The notes: generated by a model not told the origin, from the sequence alone. DNA of 40,507 nucleotides from Colwelliaceae bacterium (GCA_023954655.1 JAGSHH010000005.1:1-40507), one strand, 5' to 3'. Positions 28,275 to 40,488 are shown, counted from the stretch's first letter. Numbers and translations: made by a program.

Positions 28275-30785
28275 TTAATCTCTAACTGGCGGTGGAGCTA
28301 ATACTTCTCTTGCACCATTTGTACCGGGTGTGGTCACAACCCCTTGTGATTCCATATCTTCCACAATACGTGCGGCACGATTATAGCCGATCCTAAATTT
28401 ACGTTGAACACTTGAAATAGAGACACGACGGCTGGTTGTTACAAATTCAACAGCTTCATCATATAGAGCATCTAGCTCTGCATTCTCGTCAGCTTCAGCT
28501 TGCTCTCCAGGTAATAAGATATCATTTTCAGAATCACCCGTTAAAATATCTTCAACATAAGCAGGTTCTCCTCGTGATTTCCAATCATTAACCACTGCAT
28601 GTACTTCATCATCATTAACAAATGCGCCATGCACACGAATTGAAACAGCTTCACCTGGTGGTAAATAAAACATATCACCCATACCGAGTAATTGCTCTGC
28701 ACCTTGTTGATCAAGAATAATGCGTGATTCCATCCGTGATTGTACCCGAAGTGCCATACGAGTTGGAATATTAGCTTTTATTAAACCTGTAATTACATCA
28801 GCTGAAGGACGTTGTGTTGCTAGTATTAGGTGCATACCGGCTGCTCGAGCTTTTTGAGCAATTCGTGCAATTAATTCTTCAACTTTTTTACCTGCAACCA
28901 TCATCATGTCGGCAAATTCATCAACTAAAATAACAATGGCAGGTAACTTTTCTAACAATGGTGGTGTTTGACTAAATGCATCACTAGGTTGCCATAAAGG
29001 ATCAATTAATGGTTCTCCAGCTTCTATAGCTTTAGCCACTTTATCATTGAATCCTTTAAGATTACGAACGCCAAGTGCTGACATAAGTTTATAGCGACGC
29101 TCCATTTCCCCAACACACCAGCGGAGCGCATTGGCCGCTTCTTTCATGTCGGTCACAACTTCTGATAATAAATGAGGAATACCATTATAAACTGACAGTT
29201 CTACTTGCTTAGGATCAATCATTATCATACGTACATCTTCAGGAGAAGATTTGTATAGGATACTAACGATCATAGTATTTACAGCAACTGACTTACCTGA
29301 TCCTGTTGTACCTGCTACAAGTAAATGTGGCATTTTTGCTAAATCAGCGACGACAGGTTTACCTGAAATGTCACTACCAATCGCCATTGCTAGGTTAGAA
29401 GGTGAATCTGCAAACTTTTTATCTGAGATCACGTCAGCAAAAAAGACTGTTTCTCTATATTTATTGGGTAATTCAATTCCTATAACGGATTTGCCTTCGA
29501 TGACTTCGACAACACGAACACTCTTAGCCGATAACGACCGTGCGATATCTTGAGATAAACCTGATACTTTACTGGCTTTAATACCTGGCGCTAAATTTAA
29601 TTCAAATCTTGTGATGACAGGACCAGGGAATACACCTACAACTTCAGCTTTAACACCAAACTCTAACAATTTTTCTTCAACCAAACGACTGATCTGTTCA
29701 AGTTCTGCTGGGTCGATTGGATTGTCTGAACGATTAGGCCTATCTAAAAGTTCTAATGAAGGTAAACCTTGATAACTTTCACTGGAATTAGTTGTTTTTG
29801 TAGCGGTTGGCTCATCAACAACTATAGGTTCTACATTTTCAAAAGCTGCCGTTATTTCATCCTCACTAACGTGCTCTTGTACATTAATAGCTAACGGTTC
29901 ACCCATTAAATCATCAATATCAACAAAATGTTCTATCTCTTCATCTAATTTAAAAGGGATATCATTTTTACTTTCTGCAAAAGCTTCATCATTATTATCT
30001 GTGGTTATTGAATCTAAATCCGCATGATAATCAGTAGAAATTTCTTCATCTTTTGTTTTTTCTAATTGTTCTATATTAGATTCGTCTATCAATGATGGGC
30101 TATTAAGATGATCGGACAGCGATTTATTATCGTCTTTTTTATTACTCTGTATTTGTGTACCAAATTTATCACCAATGAGTTTAGGTAACCGACTTAACCA
30201 AAAAGCAAACATAATGGTATAAGCCCCTATCTGGTCAATCATTTTTAATAAAGACATGCCTGTTAATAAAACAAAGCCTGTACCTATAAACATTAAAAAC
30301 AATAAGGTGCTTCCAACAAAAGAAAAATATGGAAGTAATCCGTTACTTAATATATCGCCAATAATTCCACCGGCTGAAAAATAGAATATATCATCAAAGT
30401 TCATACTGGCTGTAGCTGTAACACCAATATATAACATAATAAAGCCAATAAATTTAAGTCCTAGTGTTAAATAATCTAACTGTATTAAGTGATGATATTT
30501 TTGGAATAACATCCATCCTGTTAAAGCTATTACAAATGGCAAGCTATAGGCAATCAGTCCAAATAAATTAAGTAATAAATCAGATAAATAAGCACCTACT
30601 GCCCCACCCAAATTTCTAATAGGCGTTTGATATCCTGTTTGTGACCATCCTGGATCCGCTGGATCAAAGCTAAACAAAGCCATCATAATGTACATTGCAA
30701 AAACACATGAAACGAGAAGTCCAGCTTCAAGTAACCTTTGCACACCATTTAATTTTGAAGATTCTAAAGACAATTTTTTCGCCAT
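28275..30785 (-). CDS. ftsK: DNA translocase FtsK
   Basis: Four-TM N-terminus; 'MPHLLVAGTTGSGKSVAVNTMI', 'MIDPKQVELSVYNGIPHLL', 'ILVDEFADMMM'; C-terminal gamma winged helix 'RRVSISSVQRKFRIGYNRAARIVEDMESQGVV'. Confidence 0.96.
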   Translation of the reverse strand: MAKKLSLESSKLNGVQRLLEAGLLVSCVFAMYIMMALFSFDPADPGWSQTGYQTPIRNLGGAVGAYLSDLLLNLFGLIAYSLPFVIALTGWMLFQKYHHLIQLDYLTLGLKFIGFIMLYIGVTATASMNFDDIFYFSAGGIIGDILSNGLLPYFSFVGSTLLFLMFIGTGFVLLTGMSLLKMIDQIGAYTIMFAFWLSRLPKLIGDKFGTQIQSNKKDDNKSLSDHLNSPSLIDESNIEQLEKTKDEEISTDYHADLDSITTDNNDEAFAESKNDIPFKLDEEIEHFVDIDDLMGEPLAINVQEHVSEDEITAAFENVEPIVVDEPTATKTTNSSESYQGLPSLELLDRPNRSDNPIDPAELEQISRLVEEKLLEFGVKAEVVGVFPGPVITRFELNLAPGIKASKVSGLSQDIARSLSAKSVRVVEVIEGKSVIGIELPNKYRETVFFADVISDKKFADSPSNLAMAIGSDISGKPVVADLAKMPHLLVAGTTGSGKSVAVNTMIVSILYKSSPEDVRMIMIDPKQVELSVYNGIPHLLSEVVTDMKEAANALRWCVGEMERRYKLMSALGVRNLKGFNDKVAKAIEAGEPLIDPLWQPSDAFSQTPPLLEKLPAIVILVDEFADMMMVAGKKVEELIARIAQKARAAGMHLILATQRPSADVITGLIKANIPTRMALRVQSRMESRIILDQQGAEQLLGMGDMFYLPPGEAVSIRVHGAFVNDDEVHAVVNDWKSRGEPAYVEDILTGDSENDILLPGEQAEADENAELDALYDEAVEFVTTSRRVSISSVQRKFRIGYNRAARIVEDMESQGVVTTPGTNGAREVLAPPPVRD

Positions 30786-30874
30786 GACATTCTATTGTTG
30801 TTATATACAGTAAAATAACAAACTATTGATATGAGATAAACGGTTTAATTAATTACAGAGCAGTTTTATTAATA

Positions 30875-31357
30875 TTATCGATTAATTGGTAAAAAATTAG
30901 TCGATTTAACTTCTTCCATTACAACATAAGTTCTACTTTCACTCACTGCTGGTAGACGAAGAAGTGTATCACCTAATAATTGTCGATAGGCTGCCATATC
31001 CGCAACCCTTGTTTTTAATAAAAAATCAAAATCTCCGGAAACTAAATGACATTCTTGTATTACTTCTAAATCATGTACGGCCTTAGAAAAGTCATCAAAG
31101 ACATCAGGACTTGTTTTAGTCAGCGTTATTTCTACTATTACTAATAAGGCTGCTTCAAGTTTCTCAGGATTTAATATTGCTTGGTAACCGGTAATATATT
31201 TATCATTCTCTAACCTTTTAACCCTTTCTAAACAAGGAGTTGGACTAAGCCCTACTCGCTTTGATAGTTCTACATTAGATAATCGAGCATTTTTTTGTAA
31301 TTCAAAAAGGATGTTTTTATCAATACGATCTAATTTTTTATCGTTTAAAGCGCTCAT
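30875..31357 (-). CDS. lrp: Leucine-responsive regulatory protein Lrp
   Basis: 'LDRIDKNILFELQKNARLSNVELSKRVGLSPTPCLERVKRLE...IQECHLVSGDFDFLLKTRV'. Confidence 0.93.
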   Translation of the reverse strand: MSALNDKKLDRIDKNILFELQKNARLSNVELSKRVGLSPTPCLERVKRLENDKYITGYQAILNPEKLEAALLVIVEITLTKTSPDVFDDFSKAVHDLEVIQECHLVSGDFDFLLKTRVADMAAYRQLLGDTLLRLPAVSESRTYVVMEEVKSTNFLPINR

Positions 31358-31387
31358 ATATATAAAACCCTACTGGTTATTTATTTT

Positions 31388-31404
31388 ACGATATTATATA
31401 TCGT
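31388..31404. promoter_or_regulatory. Palindromic candidate operator between divergent lrp and ald
   Basis: acgatat-tat-atatcgt, 7-bp perfect arms, AT-rich core. Confidence 0.45.
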
Positions 31405-31493
31405 CATTGTGAAATATACGACAGGTTAATTCGACAATTTACTTTTATACTAGTCGCAAATATTACAACAGATATATAACAAGAGAGATTAGT

Positions 31494-32615
31494 ATGATTA
31501 TTGGTGTACCTAAAGAAATTAAAAACCACGAGTATCGTATTGGCTTAACACCTGCAGGTGTTAAAGAGTTAGTTGTAAACGGTCATGAAGTTATCGTTGA
31601 AAATAATGGCGGCGCTTCTATTGGCTTTGATAATGAACAATATATTGCAGCAGGTGCAAAGATAATCGATTCAGCTTCGGAGATTTTTGCAACTGCTCAA
31701 ATGATAATAAAAGTAAAAGAACCTCAACCTATTGAATGTAAAATGCTTCGTCCTGGACAAGTATTATTCACTTATCTTCATTTAGCACCGGATCCGCAAC
31801 AAACTGAATTACTAGTAGCATCTGGCGCTACTTGTATCGCTTATGAAACAGTAACAGCAGCAACAGGTGGACTACCTTTATTAGCACCTATGTCTGAAGT
31901 AGCAGGACGTATGTCCATTCAAGCTGGTGCTCATGCATTGGAAAAAGCACAAGGCGGGTTAGGAGCTTTATTAGGTGGCGTACCTGGTGTAGCACCAGCT
32001 AAAGTTTTAGTTGTTGGTGGTGGAGTTGTAGGAACACAAGCTGCTCGTATGGCTGTTGGTATGGGAGCAGATGTAACTATTTTAGACAGATCTTTACCTC
32101 GTCTTCGTCAGTTAGATACTGAATTTGATGGACGTTTAAAAACTGTTTATTCAACTGCTGATGCAATGGATCAATTAATTGGTGATGCTGATCTTGTTAT
32201 TGGCGCAGTTTTAATTCCTGGTGCAGCAGCACCTAAATTAGTAACGAGAAATCACATAAAATTAATGAAGAAAGGTGCAGTAGTTGTAGATGTAGCTATA
32301 GACCAAGGCGGTTGTTTTGAAACATCTAAAGCAACTACCCATCAAGAACCAACTTATGTGGTTGATGATGTTGTTCATTATTGTGTAGCGAATATGCCAG
32401 GTGGTGTTGCACGTACATCAACAATGGCTTTAACTAACGCAACTTTACCATTTGCAGTAACGCTTGCAAATAAAGGTGCTAAAAATGCCATGCTTGAAGA
32501 TGAACATTTAATGGCAGGTTTAAATGTATTAGGTGGAAAAATCACTTATAAGCCTGTTGCTGATGTATTAAATTACGATTATCTTGCACCAGAAGAAGCT
32601 TTAGCAACTTTATAA
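31494..32615 (+). CDS. ald: Alanine dehydrogenase
   Basis: '[27 protein letters not shown]', '[21 protein letters not shown]', '[24 protein letters not shown]'. Confidence 0.96.
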   Translation: MIIGVPKEIKNHEYRIGLTPAGVKELVVNGHEVIVENNGGASIGFDNEQYIAAGAKIIDSASEIFATAQMIIKVKEPQPIECKMLRPGQVLFTYLHLAPDPQQTELLVASGATCIAYETVTAATGGLPLLAPMSEVAGRMSIQAGAHALEKAQGGLGALLGGVPGVAPAKVLVVGGGVVGTQAARMAVGMGADVTILDRSLPRLRQLDTEFDGRLKTVYSTADAMDQLIGDADLVIGAVLIPGAAAPKLVTRNHIKLMKKGAVVVDVAIDQGGCFETSKATTHQEPTYVVDDVVHYCVANMPGGVARTSTMALTNATLPFAVTLANKGAKNAMLEDEHLMAGLNVLGGKITYKPVADVLNYDYLAPEEALATL

Positions 32616-32636
32616 ATTAATTCTAAATAACATTAT

Positions 32637-32670
32637 AAAGCCCTGAGTTTAATTGCTCAGGGCTTTTTTA
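32637..32670 (+). terminator. Rho-independent terminator after ald
   Basis: agccctgag-tttaattg-ctcagggct followed by tttttta. Confidence 0.88.
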
Positions 32671-32782
32671 TTAAATGAACAATAAGGTTATTTTTTAGGT
32701 GTAGGGGTATAACGTACAATAAAAATGGCAGTTTCTAGTATTCAGTGAAAATTTTTATGTAAAAGTTGTTTTACCCACTTGA

Positions 32783-33793
<1,011 letters not shown>

Positions 33794-33802
33794 AATTAAA
33801 TA

Positions 33803-34525
33803 ATGACTCAGACTATCCCTATTCCTTTACTGAATGCTGATAGTCTGACCTTCCCTTCTATTGATACCGCTCTTAAAGATCCTAATGGTTTACTCGCATT
33901 TGGCGGCGACTTAACAACTGATAGATTAATTTCCGCATATAAGCATGGTATATTTCCTTGGTTTAGTGACGGTGAGCCTATAATGTGGTGGAGCCCTGAA
34001 CCACGTGCAATTATTTACTGCAAAGAAATCACAATAAATAAAACATTAAAAAAAATACTAAGAAAAAATCAATTTTCTGTAACGGTTAATAGAGCATTTG
34101 AAGATGTTATTGGATTATGTGCAGATGCTCCTTTCAGGAAAGAAGGAACATGGATCGTTAACTCTATGATTGATGCTTATAAAACAATGCATAAAAAAGG
34201 TTTCGCACATTCTATTGAAGTTTGGATGGATGGTATATTAGTTGGTGGTTTATACGGCATCGCAATAAACGGATATTTTTCAGGTGAATCAATGTTTTAT
34301 AAGCGAAGTAACGCTTCTAAAATTGCGTTAGTTTATCTGGCAGATTTATTACAAAGTCAAAATATTGAATTAATTGATTGCCAAATGCAGAACCCATTTT
34401 TAGCTGACATGGGTAGCTTGGAAATATCACGAGATAAATTTAATCAATTAAAAAACATTTCTCTTGCTAAAGATCTTCCTCAAGATTTTTGGTTAGCACG
34501 TCAACTATATTTATCAAATGACTAA
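33803..34525 (+). CDS. aat: Leucyl/phenylalanyl-tRNA--protein transferase
   Basis: '[41 protein letters not shown]', '[29 protein letters not shown]'. Confidence 0.95.
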   Translation: MTQTIPIPLLNADSLTFPSIDTALKDPNGLLAFGGDLTTDRLISAYKHGIFPWFSDGEPIMWWSPEPRAIIYCKEITINKTLKKILRKNQFSVTVNRAFEDVIGLCADAPFRKEGTWIVNSMIDAYKTMHKKGFAHSIEVWMDGILVGGLYGIAINGYFSGESMFYKRSNASKIALVYLADLLQSQNIELIDCQMQNPFLADMGSLEISRDKFNQLKNISLAKDLPQDFWLARQLYLSND

Positions 34526-35219
34526 AAGCTATCAATTAGGTATTACTCAATCATTTCCATGTAATTATTTGCTTGATAAAGAAGAGCGATTACTGATCGC
34601 TGTTGATGAACGATTACAAGATGCGGAACATTATGGCTGGTTAATGTCACAAGGATTTCGTCGAAGTGGTGAACAAATTTATCGTCCGCATTGTATTAAT
34701 TGCAATGCATGTAAATCATTGAGAGTACTTGCAAAAGAGTACCTTCCATCAAAGAGTCAGAAACGATTATTGAAGAAAAATAACAAATTCAACATTGTTA
34801 TTAAAAATGAACTTCAAGAAAATTATTATTTATTGTATGAAAAGTACATTAATAAAGTCCATCATGACGGTACAATGTACCCAGCAAATTATACCCAATA
34901 TCAAAGCTTTTTAACCTGTAACTTAACCAAACAGGTATTTTTAGAAATATGGCTTGATGAAAAACTAGTTAGTGTCGCAGTTACAGATGTTTTAAGTGAT
35001 GCATTATCTGCCGTTTATACATTCTATGATCCGGATTATCGAAATAATGGTATTGGCGTGTTTTCTATTATTCAACAGATCTATTTAGCGAGTAAATTTA
35101 ATAAAGAATATCTTTATTTAGGTTACCAAATAGATGATTGTCAAAAGATGAATTATAAAAATCGATATCACCCTCACCAAGTTTTATTAAAAAATAACTG
35201 GTTAACCGTAAATAAATAA
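34518..35219 (+). CDS. bpt: Aspartate/glutamate leucyltransferase (arginyltransferase-like, Bpt)
   Basis: '[17 protein letters not shown]', '[29 protein letters not shown]', '[24 protein letters not shown]'. Confidence 0.93.
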   Translation: MTKSYQLGITQSFPCNYLLDKEERLLIAVDERLQDAEHYGWLMSQGFRRSGEQIYRPHCINCNACKSLRVLAKEYLPSKSQKRLLKKNNKFNIVIKNELQENYYLLYEKYINKVHHDGTMYPANYTQYQSFLTCNLTKQVFLEIWLDEKLVSVAVTDVLSDALSAVYTFYDPDYRNNGIGVFSIIQQIYLASKFNKEYLYLGYQIDDCQKMNYKNRYHPHQVLLKNNWLTVNK

Positions 35220-35296
35220 CACTATAGCTTTACTTTAGCTGATCATTTGGGCATTATCTGCGCAGCTTTTTATTAACGCACAATTTAGAGGTTTAA

Positions 35297-35521
<225 letters not shown>

Positions 35522-35539
35522 TAAATCAAAAAATACTTT

Positions 35540-35567
35540 AAAAAAGCCCTATTAGGGCTTTTTTTAT
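35540..35567 (+). terminator. Rho-independent terminator after infA
   Basis: aaaaaagccct-att-agggctttttttа-type hairpin with T tract. Confidence 0.85.
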
Positions 35568-35581
35568 ACCTGTTAAATAAG

Positions 35582-35613
35582 AAAACCAATGACAACTTAT
35601 TATCATTGGTTTT
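35582..35613 (-). terminator. Terminator-like hairpin downstream of clpA
   Basis: aaaaccaatga-10 nt-tcattggtttt, 11-bp perfect stem, T-rich on minus strand. Confidence 0.7.
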
Positions 35614-35649
35614 AATTTGATAAGTTATATCAAAGCCTGTAATAAAAGT

Positions 35650-37908
35650 TTAATGCTCAACAAGCTCTTTTTTAGATTCATAACTTAATACTAGCTTATC
35701 CTTTTTAACCCCTACTTTAGCAACACCACCGTGGGTTAACCCTCCGAATAATAATTCATTAGCTAAAGGTTTCTTCAAATGTTCCTGAATAAGACGTGAC
35801 ATTGGTCTTGCGCCCATAGCTTTATCATAGCCATGATTCGCTAACCATTTTTTCGCATCTTTAGTTAATTCTAGTGAAACACCCTTTTCATCTAACTGTG
35901 CTTGAAGTTCAACAATAAACTTATCAACAACCTGATGAATCACATCATCAGAAAGGTGATTAAACCAGACTATATTGTCTAAACGGTTTCTAAATTCAGG
36001 AGAGAATACCTTATTTATTTCATCCATTGCGTCAACACTGTGATCTTGTTGTTTAAACCCGATAGATTGACGAGTTGTTTCTTGAACACCAGCATTAGTG
36101 GTAAGTACTAAAGTTATATTTCTGAAATCAGCTTTACGACCATTATTATCTGTCAAAGTACCGTGATCCATAACTTGTAATAAAATGTTGTAAACATCTT
36201 GATGAGCTTTTTCAATTTCATCTAGTAACACAACCGCATGTGGATGTTTTAAGACTGCATCAGTAAGTAACCCACCTTGTTCATAGCCAACATAACCAGG
36301 AGGAGCTCCTATTAAGCGACTAACCGCATGTTTTTCCATATACTCAGACATATCATAGCGAAGCAGTTCTACACCTAATATTTTTGCTAACTGTTGGGTA
36401 ACTTCAGTTTTACCAACACCTGTAGGTCCAGCAAATAAAAACGATCCAATGGGTTTTTCTTCACTGCCTAGACCTGCACGAGAAAGTCGGATAACTGAGC
36501 TTAATTCATCAATAGCATGATCTTGACCAAAAACAACTAACTTAAGGTTTCTATCTAAAGTTTTTAAACTGTCCTTTTCAGAAGAGGAAACAGATTTTTC
36601 TGGAATACGAGCTATTTTAGCGACAATCGTTTCAATATCGTTATCATTGATTACTTTTTTACGCTTAGAAGCCGCAACAAGTTGTTGTTTAGCTCCTGCT
36701 TCATCAATTACATCAATGGCTTTATCTGGTAAAAAGCGTTCATTAATATACTTAGCTGATAGTTTTGCTGCAGCACGCAAAGCTTTGTTTGTATAACGAA
36801 TACCATGGTGAGATTCGTATTTTTCTTTTAAGCCTTGTAGAATTTTTGTGGTGTCGTCTACGCTAGGTTCTATTACATCAATTTTTTGAAAACGACGAGC
36901 TAAAGCGCGATCTTTTTCAAATATACTTTGATACTCTTGATAAGTAGTAGAACCAACACATTTCAGTTTACCTGAAGATAATAAAGGTTTTATTAAATTT
37001 GAAGCATCCATCATGCCACCAGATGCAGCGCCTGCACCAATAATGGTATGAATTTCATCAACAAACAAAATGGCATTACCTTCTTTCTCTAGCTCTTTAA
37101 GTAATGCTTTAAAGCGTTTCTCAAAATCACCGCGATATTTAGTCCCCGCAAGGAGAGCTCCCATGTCTAATGAATATATCGTTGCCCCTTGTAAAAACTC
37201 AGGAACTTTCTCTGAAATAATTAGATTAGCAAGTCCTTCTGCAATTGCCGTTTTACCAACTCCTGCTTCACCTACGAATAACGGATTGTTCTTACGACGT
37301 CTACCTAGCACTTGTAAAGTTCTTTCTAATTCACTCGCACGGCCAATAAGCGGATCTATATTGCCGTTTCTTGCTTCGTCGTTTAAGTTAGTCGCAAAAT
37401 TCTCTATGGTTCTAGGTTCTTCATCAGTTTGCTGTATTGTTTCTTCAGCTGCTTGTTGTGCATCATTCAATTCAACTTTAGCAATACCATGAGAAATAAA
37501 ATTGACAATATCTAAGCGACTAATATCTGATTTTTTAAGAAAATATGCAGCTTGAGATTCTTGTTCACTAAAAATAGCAACCAGTACATTCGAGCCATTC
37601 ACTTCACTTTTACCAGAGGATTGCACATGAAAAACAGCACGCTGTAAAACACGTTGAAATCCTAAAGTAGGTTGAGTTTCTCTTTCTTCTTCTCCATCAG
37701 GGATTACAGGCGTTGTTTCCCCGATAAAGTCGAGTAATTCTTTGCGTAATTTTTTCATATCTGCACCACAAGCTTTTAGTGCATCAATAGAAGAAGGGTT
37801 ATCTAATAAAGCCAGTAATAAATGCTCTACCGTCATAAATTCATGACGTGACTCTTTCGCTTGGCGAAAGGCCAGATTAAGGGAAATTTCTAAATCTTTA
37901 TTTAACAT
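35650..37908 (-). CDS. clpA: ATP-dependent Clp protease ATP-binding subunit ClpA
   Basis: Clp N-domain 'MLNKDLEISLNLAFRQAKESRHEFMTVEHLLLALLDNPSS', 'GEAGVGKTAIAEGLA', 'FAGPTGVGKTEVTQQLA', 'EKPIGSFLF'. Confidence 0.96.
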   Translation of the reverse strand: MLNKDLEISLNLAFRQAKESRHEFMTVEHLLLALLDNPSSIDALKACGADMKKLRKELLDFIGETTPVIPDGEEERETQPTLGFQRVLQRAVFHVQSSGKSEVNGSNVLVAIFSEQESQAAYFLKKSDISRLDIVNFISHGIAKVELNDAQQAAEETIQQTDEEPRTIENFATNLNDEARNGNIDPLIGRASELERTLQVLGRRRKNNPLFVGEAGVGKTAIAEGLANLIISEKVPEFLQGATIYSLDMGALLAGTKYRGDFEKRFKALLKELEKEGNAILFVDEIHTIIGAGAASGGMMDASNLIKPLLSSGKLKCVGSTTYQEYQSIFEKDRALARRFQKIDVIEPSVDDTTKILQGLKEKYESHHGIRYTNKALRAAAKLSAKYINERFLPDKAIDVIDEAGAKQQLVAASKRKKVINDNDIETIVAKIARIPEKSVSSSEKDSLKTLDRNLKLVVFGQDHAIDELSSVIRLSRAGLGSEEKPIGSFLFAGPTGVGKTEVTQQLAKILGVELLRYDMSEYMEKHAVSRLIGAPPGYVGYEQGGLLTDAVLKHPHAVVLLDEIEKAHQDVYNILLQVMDHGTLTDNNGRKADFRNITLVLTTNAGVQETTRQSIGFKQQDHSVDAMDEINKVFSPEFRNRLDNIVWFNHLSDDVIHQVVDKFIVELQAQLDEKGVSLELTKDAKKWLANHGYDKAMGARPMSRLIQEHLKKPLANELLFGGLTHGGVAKVGVKKDKLVLSYESKKELVEH

Positions 37909-37936
37909 AGGCTACTCCATATTAAACCTAGTAACA

Positions 37937-38257
37937 TTACGCTTTCTCCATCGTGCACTTTAACGGGTGCTGATTTTCTATGGCATAATTGCACACTTGA
38001 TTCACTTTCATCTCTGCAACTTCTGCAGTATATGTGCCACAACGGCCTTTACCTTTATAATGAATTTCAAGCATCACATCAGTTGCTTTATCTTCATTCA
38101 TATTAAAAAACTTACGTAAAACATCAATGACAAAATCCATAGGGGTGTAATCATCATTTAACAAAACAACTGTATACATTGGTGGCTTTTGGTACTGCTT
38201 TACAACTTCTTTTTCGAGGAGTTCTTGATCCTCAAACGATGGTTTTCTATTACTCAT
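37937..38257 (-). CDS. clpS: ClpS adaptor protein
   Basis: '[61 protein letters not shown]'. Confidence 0.96.
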   Translation of the reverse strand: MSNRKPSFEDQELLEKEVVKQYQKPPMYTVVLLNDDYTPMDFVIDVLRKFFNMNEDKATDVMLEIHYKGKGRCGTYTAEVAEMKVNQVCNYAIENQHPLKCTMEKA

Positions 38258-38345
38258 ATGTCTATATTAGTCGGTTGCAGCAAGTTTTGCTGTATCATTT
38301 TTGATAAAACAAGATAAAATTCTGTTAAAAAAATGTGAATTTTAC

Positions 38346-38373
38346 TTGACTATTAAATTATTTTATCTACGAT
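38346..38373 (+). promoter_or_regulatory. Candidate sigma70 promoter for cspD
   Basis: TTGACT - 16 nt - TACGAT upstream of a roughly 90-nt leader. Confidence 0.45.
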
Positions 38374-38405
38374 TTAGTCAGTGGCGATTTATTAGTCACT
38401 TTCTA

Positions 38406-38438
38406 TAGGTGGATAATGCTTTTAGGGAAGCATACCTA
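38406..38438 (+). promoter_or_regulatory. Structured 5' leader hairpin upstream of cspD
   Basis: taggt-(ggata bulge)-atgctt-ttaggg-aagcat-accta: 6-bp inner and 5-bp outer stems. Confidence 0.45.
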
Positions 38439-38469
38439 ATTACCGATGATTTTAGAAGGAAGTTGAAGT

Positions 38470-38694
38470 ATGGCTCACGGTACAGTTAAGTGGTTTAATA
38501 ACGCTAAAGGTTTTGGTTTTATACGTCCAGAGGATGGTGGTGAAGATATTTTTGCACACTACTCTACAATTCAAATGGAAGGCTATCGTACATTAAAAGC
38601 AGGCCAGGACGTAAATTATGAATTAAATGCAGGTCCTAAAGGACATCATGCAGCAAGTATTACTCCTGATGAAATAGAAGAATCTAACGAATAA
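38470..38694 (+). CDS. cspD: Cold-shock-domain protein CspD
   Basis: 'MAHGTVKWFNNAKGFGFIRPEDGGEDIFAHYSTIQMEGYRTLKAGQDVNYELNAGPKGHHAASITP'; divergent to clpS. Confidence 0.94.
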   Translation: MAHGTVKWFNNAKGFGFIRPEDGGEDIFAHYSTIQMEGYRTLKAGQDVNYELNAGPKGHHAASITPDEIEESNE

Positions 38695-38712
38695 ACTTTT
38701 CATTTGAAGTAA

Positions 38713-38745
38713 TAAAAAAACACAGCAAATGCTGTGTTTTTTATT
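38713..38745. terminator. Bidirectional rho-independent terminator between convergent cspD and icd
   Basis: aaaaaaacacagc-aaat-gctgtgttttttatttt. Confidence 0.87.
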
Positions 38746-38767
38746 TTCATAATATTAAATTTAACAA

Positions 38768-40021
38768 TTAACTCATATTTTTAATAATACATTCACCAAA
38801 TTCAGAACATGTTACTAAAGTTGCACCTTCCATTAATCGCTCAAAGTCATAGGTAACAGTTTTTGCATTAATAGCACCTGACATACCTTTTAGTAATAAA
38901 TTAGCAGCTTCAAGCCAGCCCATATGTCTTAACATCATTTCTGCTGATAAAATTACCGAACTTGGATTAACTTTATTTAAACCTGCATATTTTGGTGCTG
39001 TACCATGAGTGGCTTCAAATATTGCAATCTCTTCACCGATATTTGCGCCTGGCGCAATTCCAATGCCCCCTACTTGTGCTGATAAAGCATCTGATAAATA
39101 ATCACCATTCAAATTTAACGTTGCAATAACATCGTATTCTGCCGGGCGTAATAACGTTTGTTGTAACATAGAGTCCGCTATCACATCTTTTATGATTATT
39201 TCTTTCCCTGTTTGAGGGTTTTCTATTTTATACCAAGGACCACCATTAAGTAATTGTGCAGAAAACTCTTCTCTTGCTAATTCATATCCCCACTCTTTAA
39301 AAGCTCCTTCGGTATATTTCATAATATTACCTTTATGCACTAATGTGACCGAAGAACGATTATTATCAATAGCATACTGAATTGCTTTTCTCACTAGACG
39401 TTGAGATCCCTCTTTAGAAACTGGTTTTATCCCAATACCACAACTTTCTGTAAAACGTATATTGTTTGCACCCATTTCATTTTCTAAAAAGGTAATTAAT
39501 TTCTTTGCTTGGTCTGTACCAGCTTGATATTCAATGCCTGAATATATATCTTCAGAATTTTCTCTGAAAATTACCATATTAACTTCAGATGGTTTTTTAA
39601 CTGGGCTTGGTACACCAGTAAACCATTGAACCGGGCGTTGACATACATACAAGTCGAGTACTTGTCTTAGCGCTACATTTAAAGATCTCATTCCACCACC
39701 GACAGGTGTGGTTAATGGACCTTTGATCCCCACTTTATATTTTTTAAATACATCTAGAGTTTCTTCTGGAAGCCATGTTTCGCTGTCATAAATTTGAGTC
39801 GCTTTTTCACCTGCGTATACTTCCATCCAATTAATTTTTCTTTCATTTCCATAAGCTTTACTTACAGCTGCATCGACTACTTGTAACATTGCAGGTGTTA
39901 CATCAACACCTATACCATCACCCTCTATAAATGGAATTATTGGGTTATTTGGAACAATTAATGAACCATTATCAATAGTTATCGCTTCACCGTTTTCTGG
40001 AATTTTAACATTAGTAAACAT
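38768..40021 (-). CDS. icd: NADP-dependent isocitrate dehydrogenase
   Basis: '[25 protein letters not shown]', '[22 protein letters not shown]', '[27 protein letters not shown]', '[12 protein letters not shown]'. Confidence 0.97.
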   Translation of the reverse strand: MFTNVKIPENGEAITIDNGSLIVPNNPIIPFIEGDGIGVDVTPAMLQVVDAAVSKAYGNERKINWMEVYAGEKATQIYDSETWLPEETLDVFKKYKVGIKGPLTTPVGGGMRSLNVALRQVLDLYVCQRPVQWFTGVPSPVKKPSEVNMVIFRENSEDIYSGIEYQAGTDQAKKLITFLENEMGANNIRFTESCGIGIKPVSKEGSQRLVRKAIQYAIDNNRSSVTLVHKGNIMKYTEGAFKEWGYELAREEFSAQLLNGGPWYKIENPQTGKEIIIKDVIADSMLQQTLLRPAEYDVIATLNLNGDYLSDALSAQVGGIGIAPGANIGEEIAIFEATHGTAPKYAGLNKVNPSSVILSAEMMLRHMGWLEAANLLLKGMSGAINAKTVTYDFERLMEGATLVTCSEFGECIIKNMS

Positions 40022-40155
40022 AGGTGTTTCCTCATAGCTGATGCAAATTATGTTCTATTGGCTTTGTATATTATTTACTGCCATATCGTTAACCTAATCG
40101 ATTATGAGTAATTACACTAATACAGATATTGTGATACCGAATATAACTTTGGTGA

Positions 40156-40179
40156 ATATTCAAACGGTCGTTTGAATAT
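40156..40179. promoter_or_regulatory. PsrA-type palindromic operator candidate upstream of icd
   Basis: atattcaaacg-gt-cgtttgaatat, 11-bp perfect arms, contains CAAAC-N4-GTTTG. Confidence 0.55.
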
Positions 40180-40340
40180 ATTTAAACTAGATCTATGATT
40201 ATAAGAAGGTTTTAATTAAGCAGCTTTAATATGCTTAATGATAGAAAAATAGATGATTTGACGTTTCAGACAGATATAATAAGAAAGGATGAAGAAAATA
40301 ATGGTTTAGTAGAAGAGTGTAACGTAATAATAAGAAAAAG

Positions 40341-40426
40341 TGGTACCCGGAGACGGACTTGAACCGTCACGCTCTATGAGCGAGGGATTTTAAATCCCTT
40401 GTGTCTACCAATTCCACCACCCGGGC
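40341..40426 (-). tRNA. tRNA-Leu(UAA), CCA encoded
   Basis: Minus strand GCCCGGGTGGTGGAATTGGTAGACACAAGGGATTTAAAATCCCTCGCTCATAGAGCGTGACGGTTCAAGTCCGTCTCCGGGTACCA; anticodon TAA. Confidence 0.96.
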
Positions 40427-40488
40427 ATCGGATAATTCTTTTTAAAGTAGAGATTGGTTCCCTACTAACTTCCATTAAATGGAAGATT

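Noticed and set aside
29251-29553. 100-aa plus-strand ORF
   Set aside because: Antisense shadow of the conserved ftsK P-loop region.
37070-37492. 140-aa plus-strand ORF
   Set aside because: Antisense shadow of clpA; composition is that of a reverse-complemented gene, with no SD or domain.
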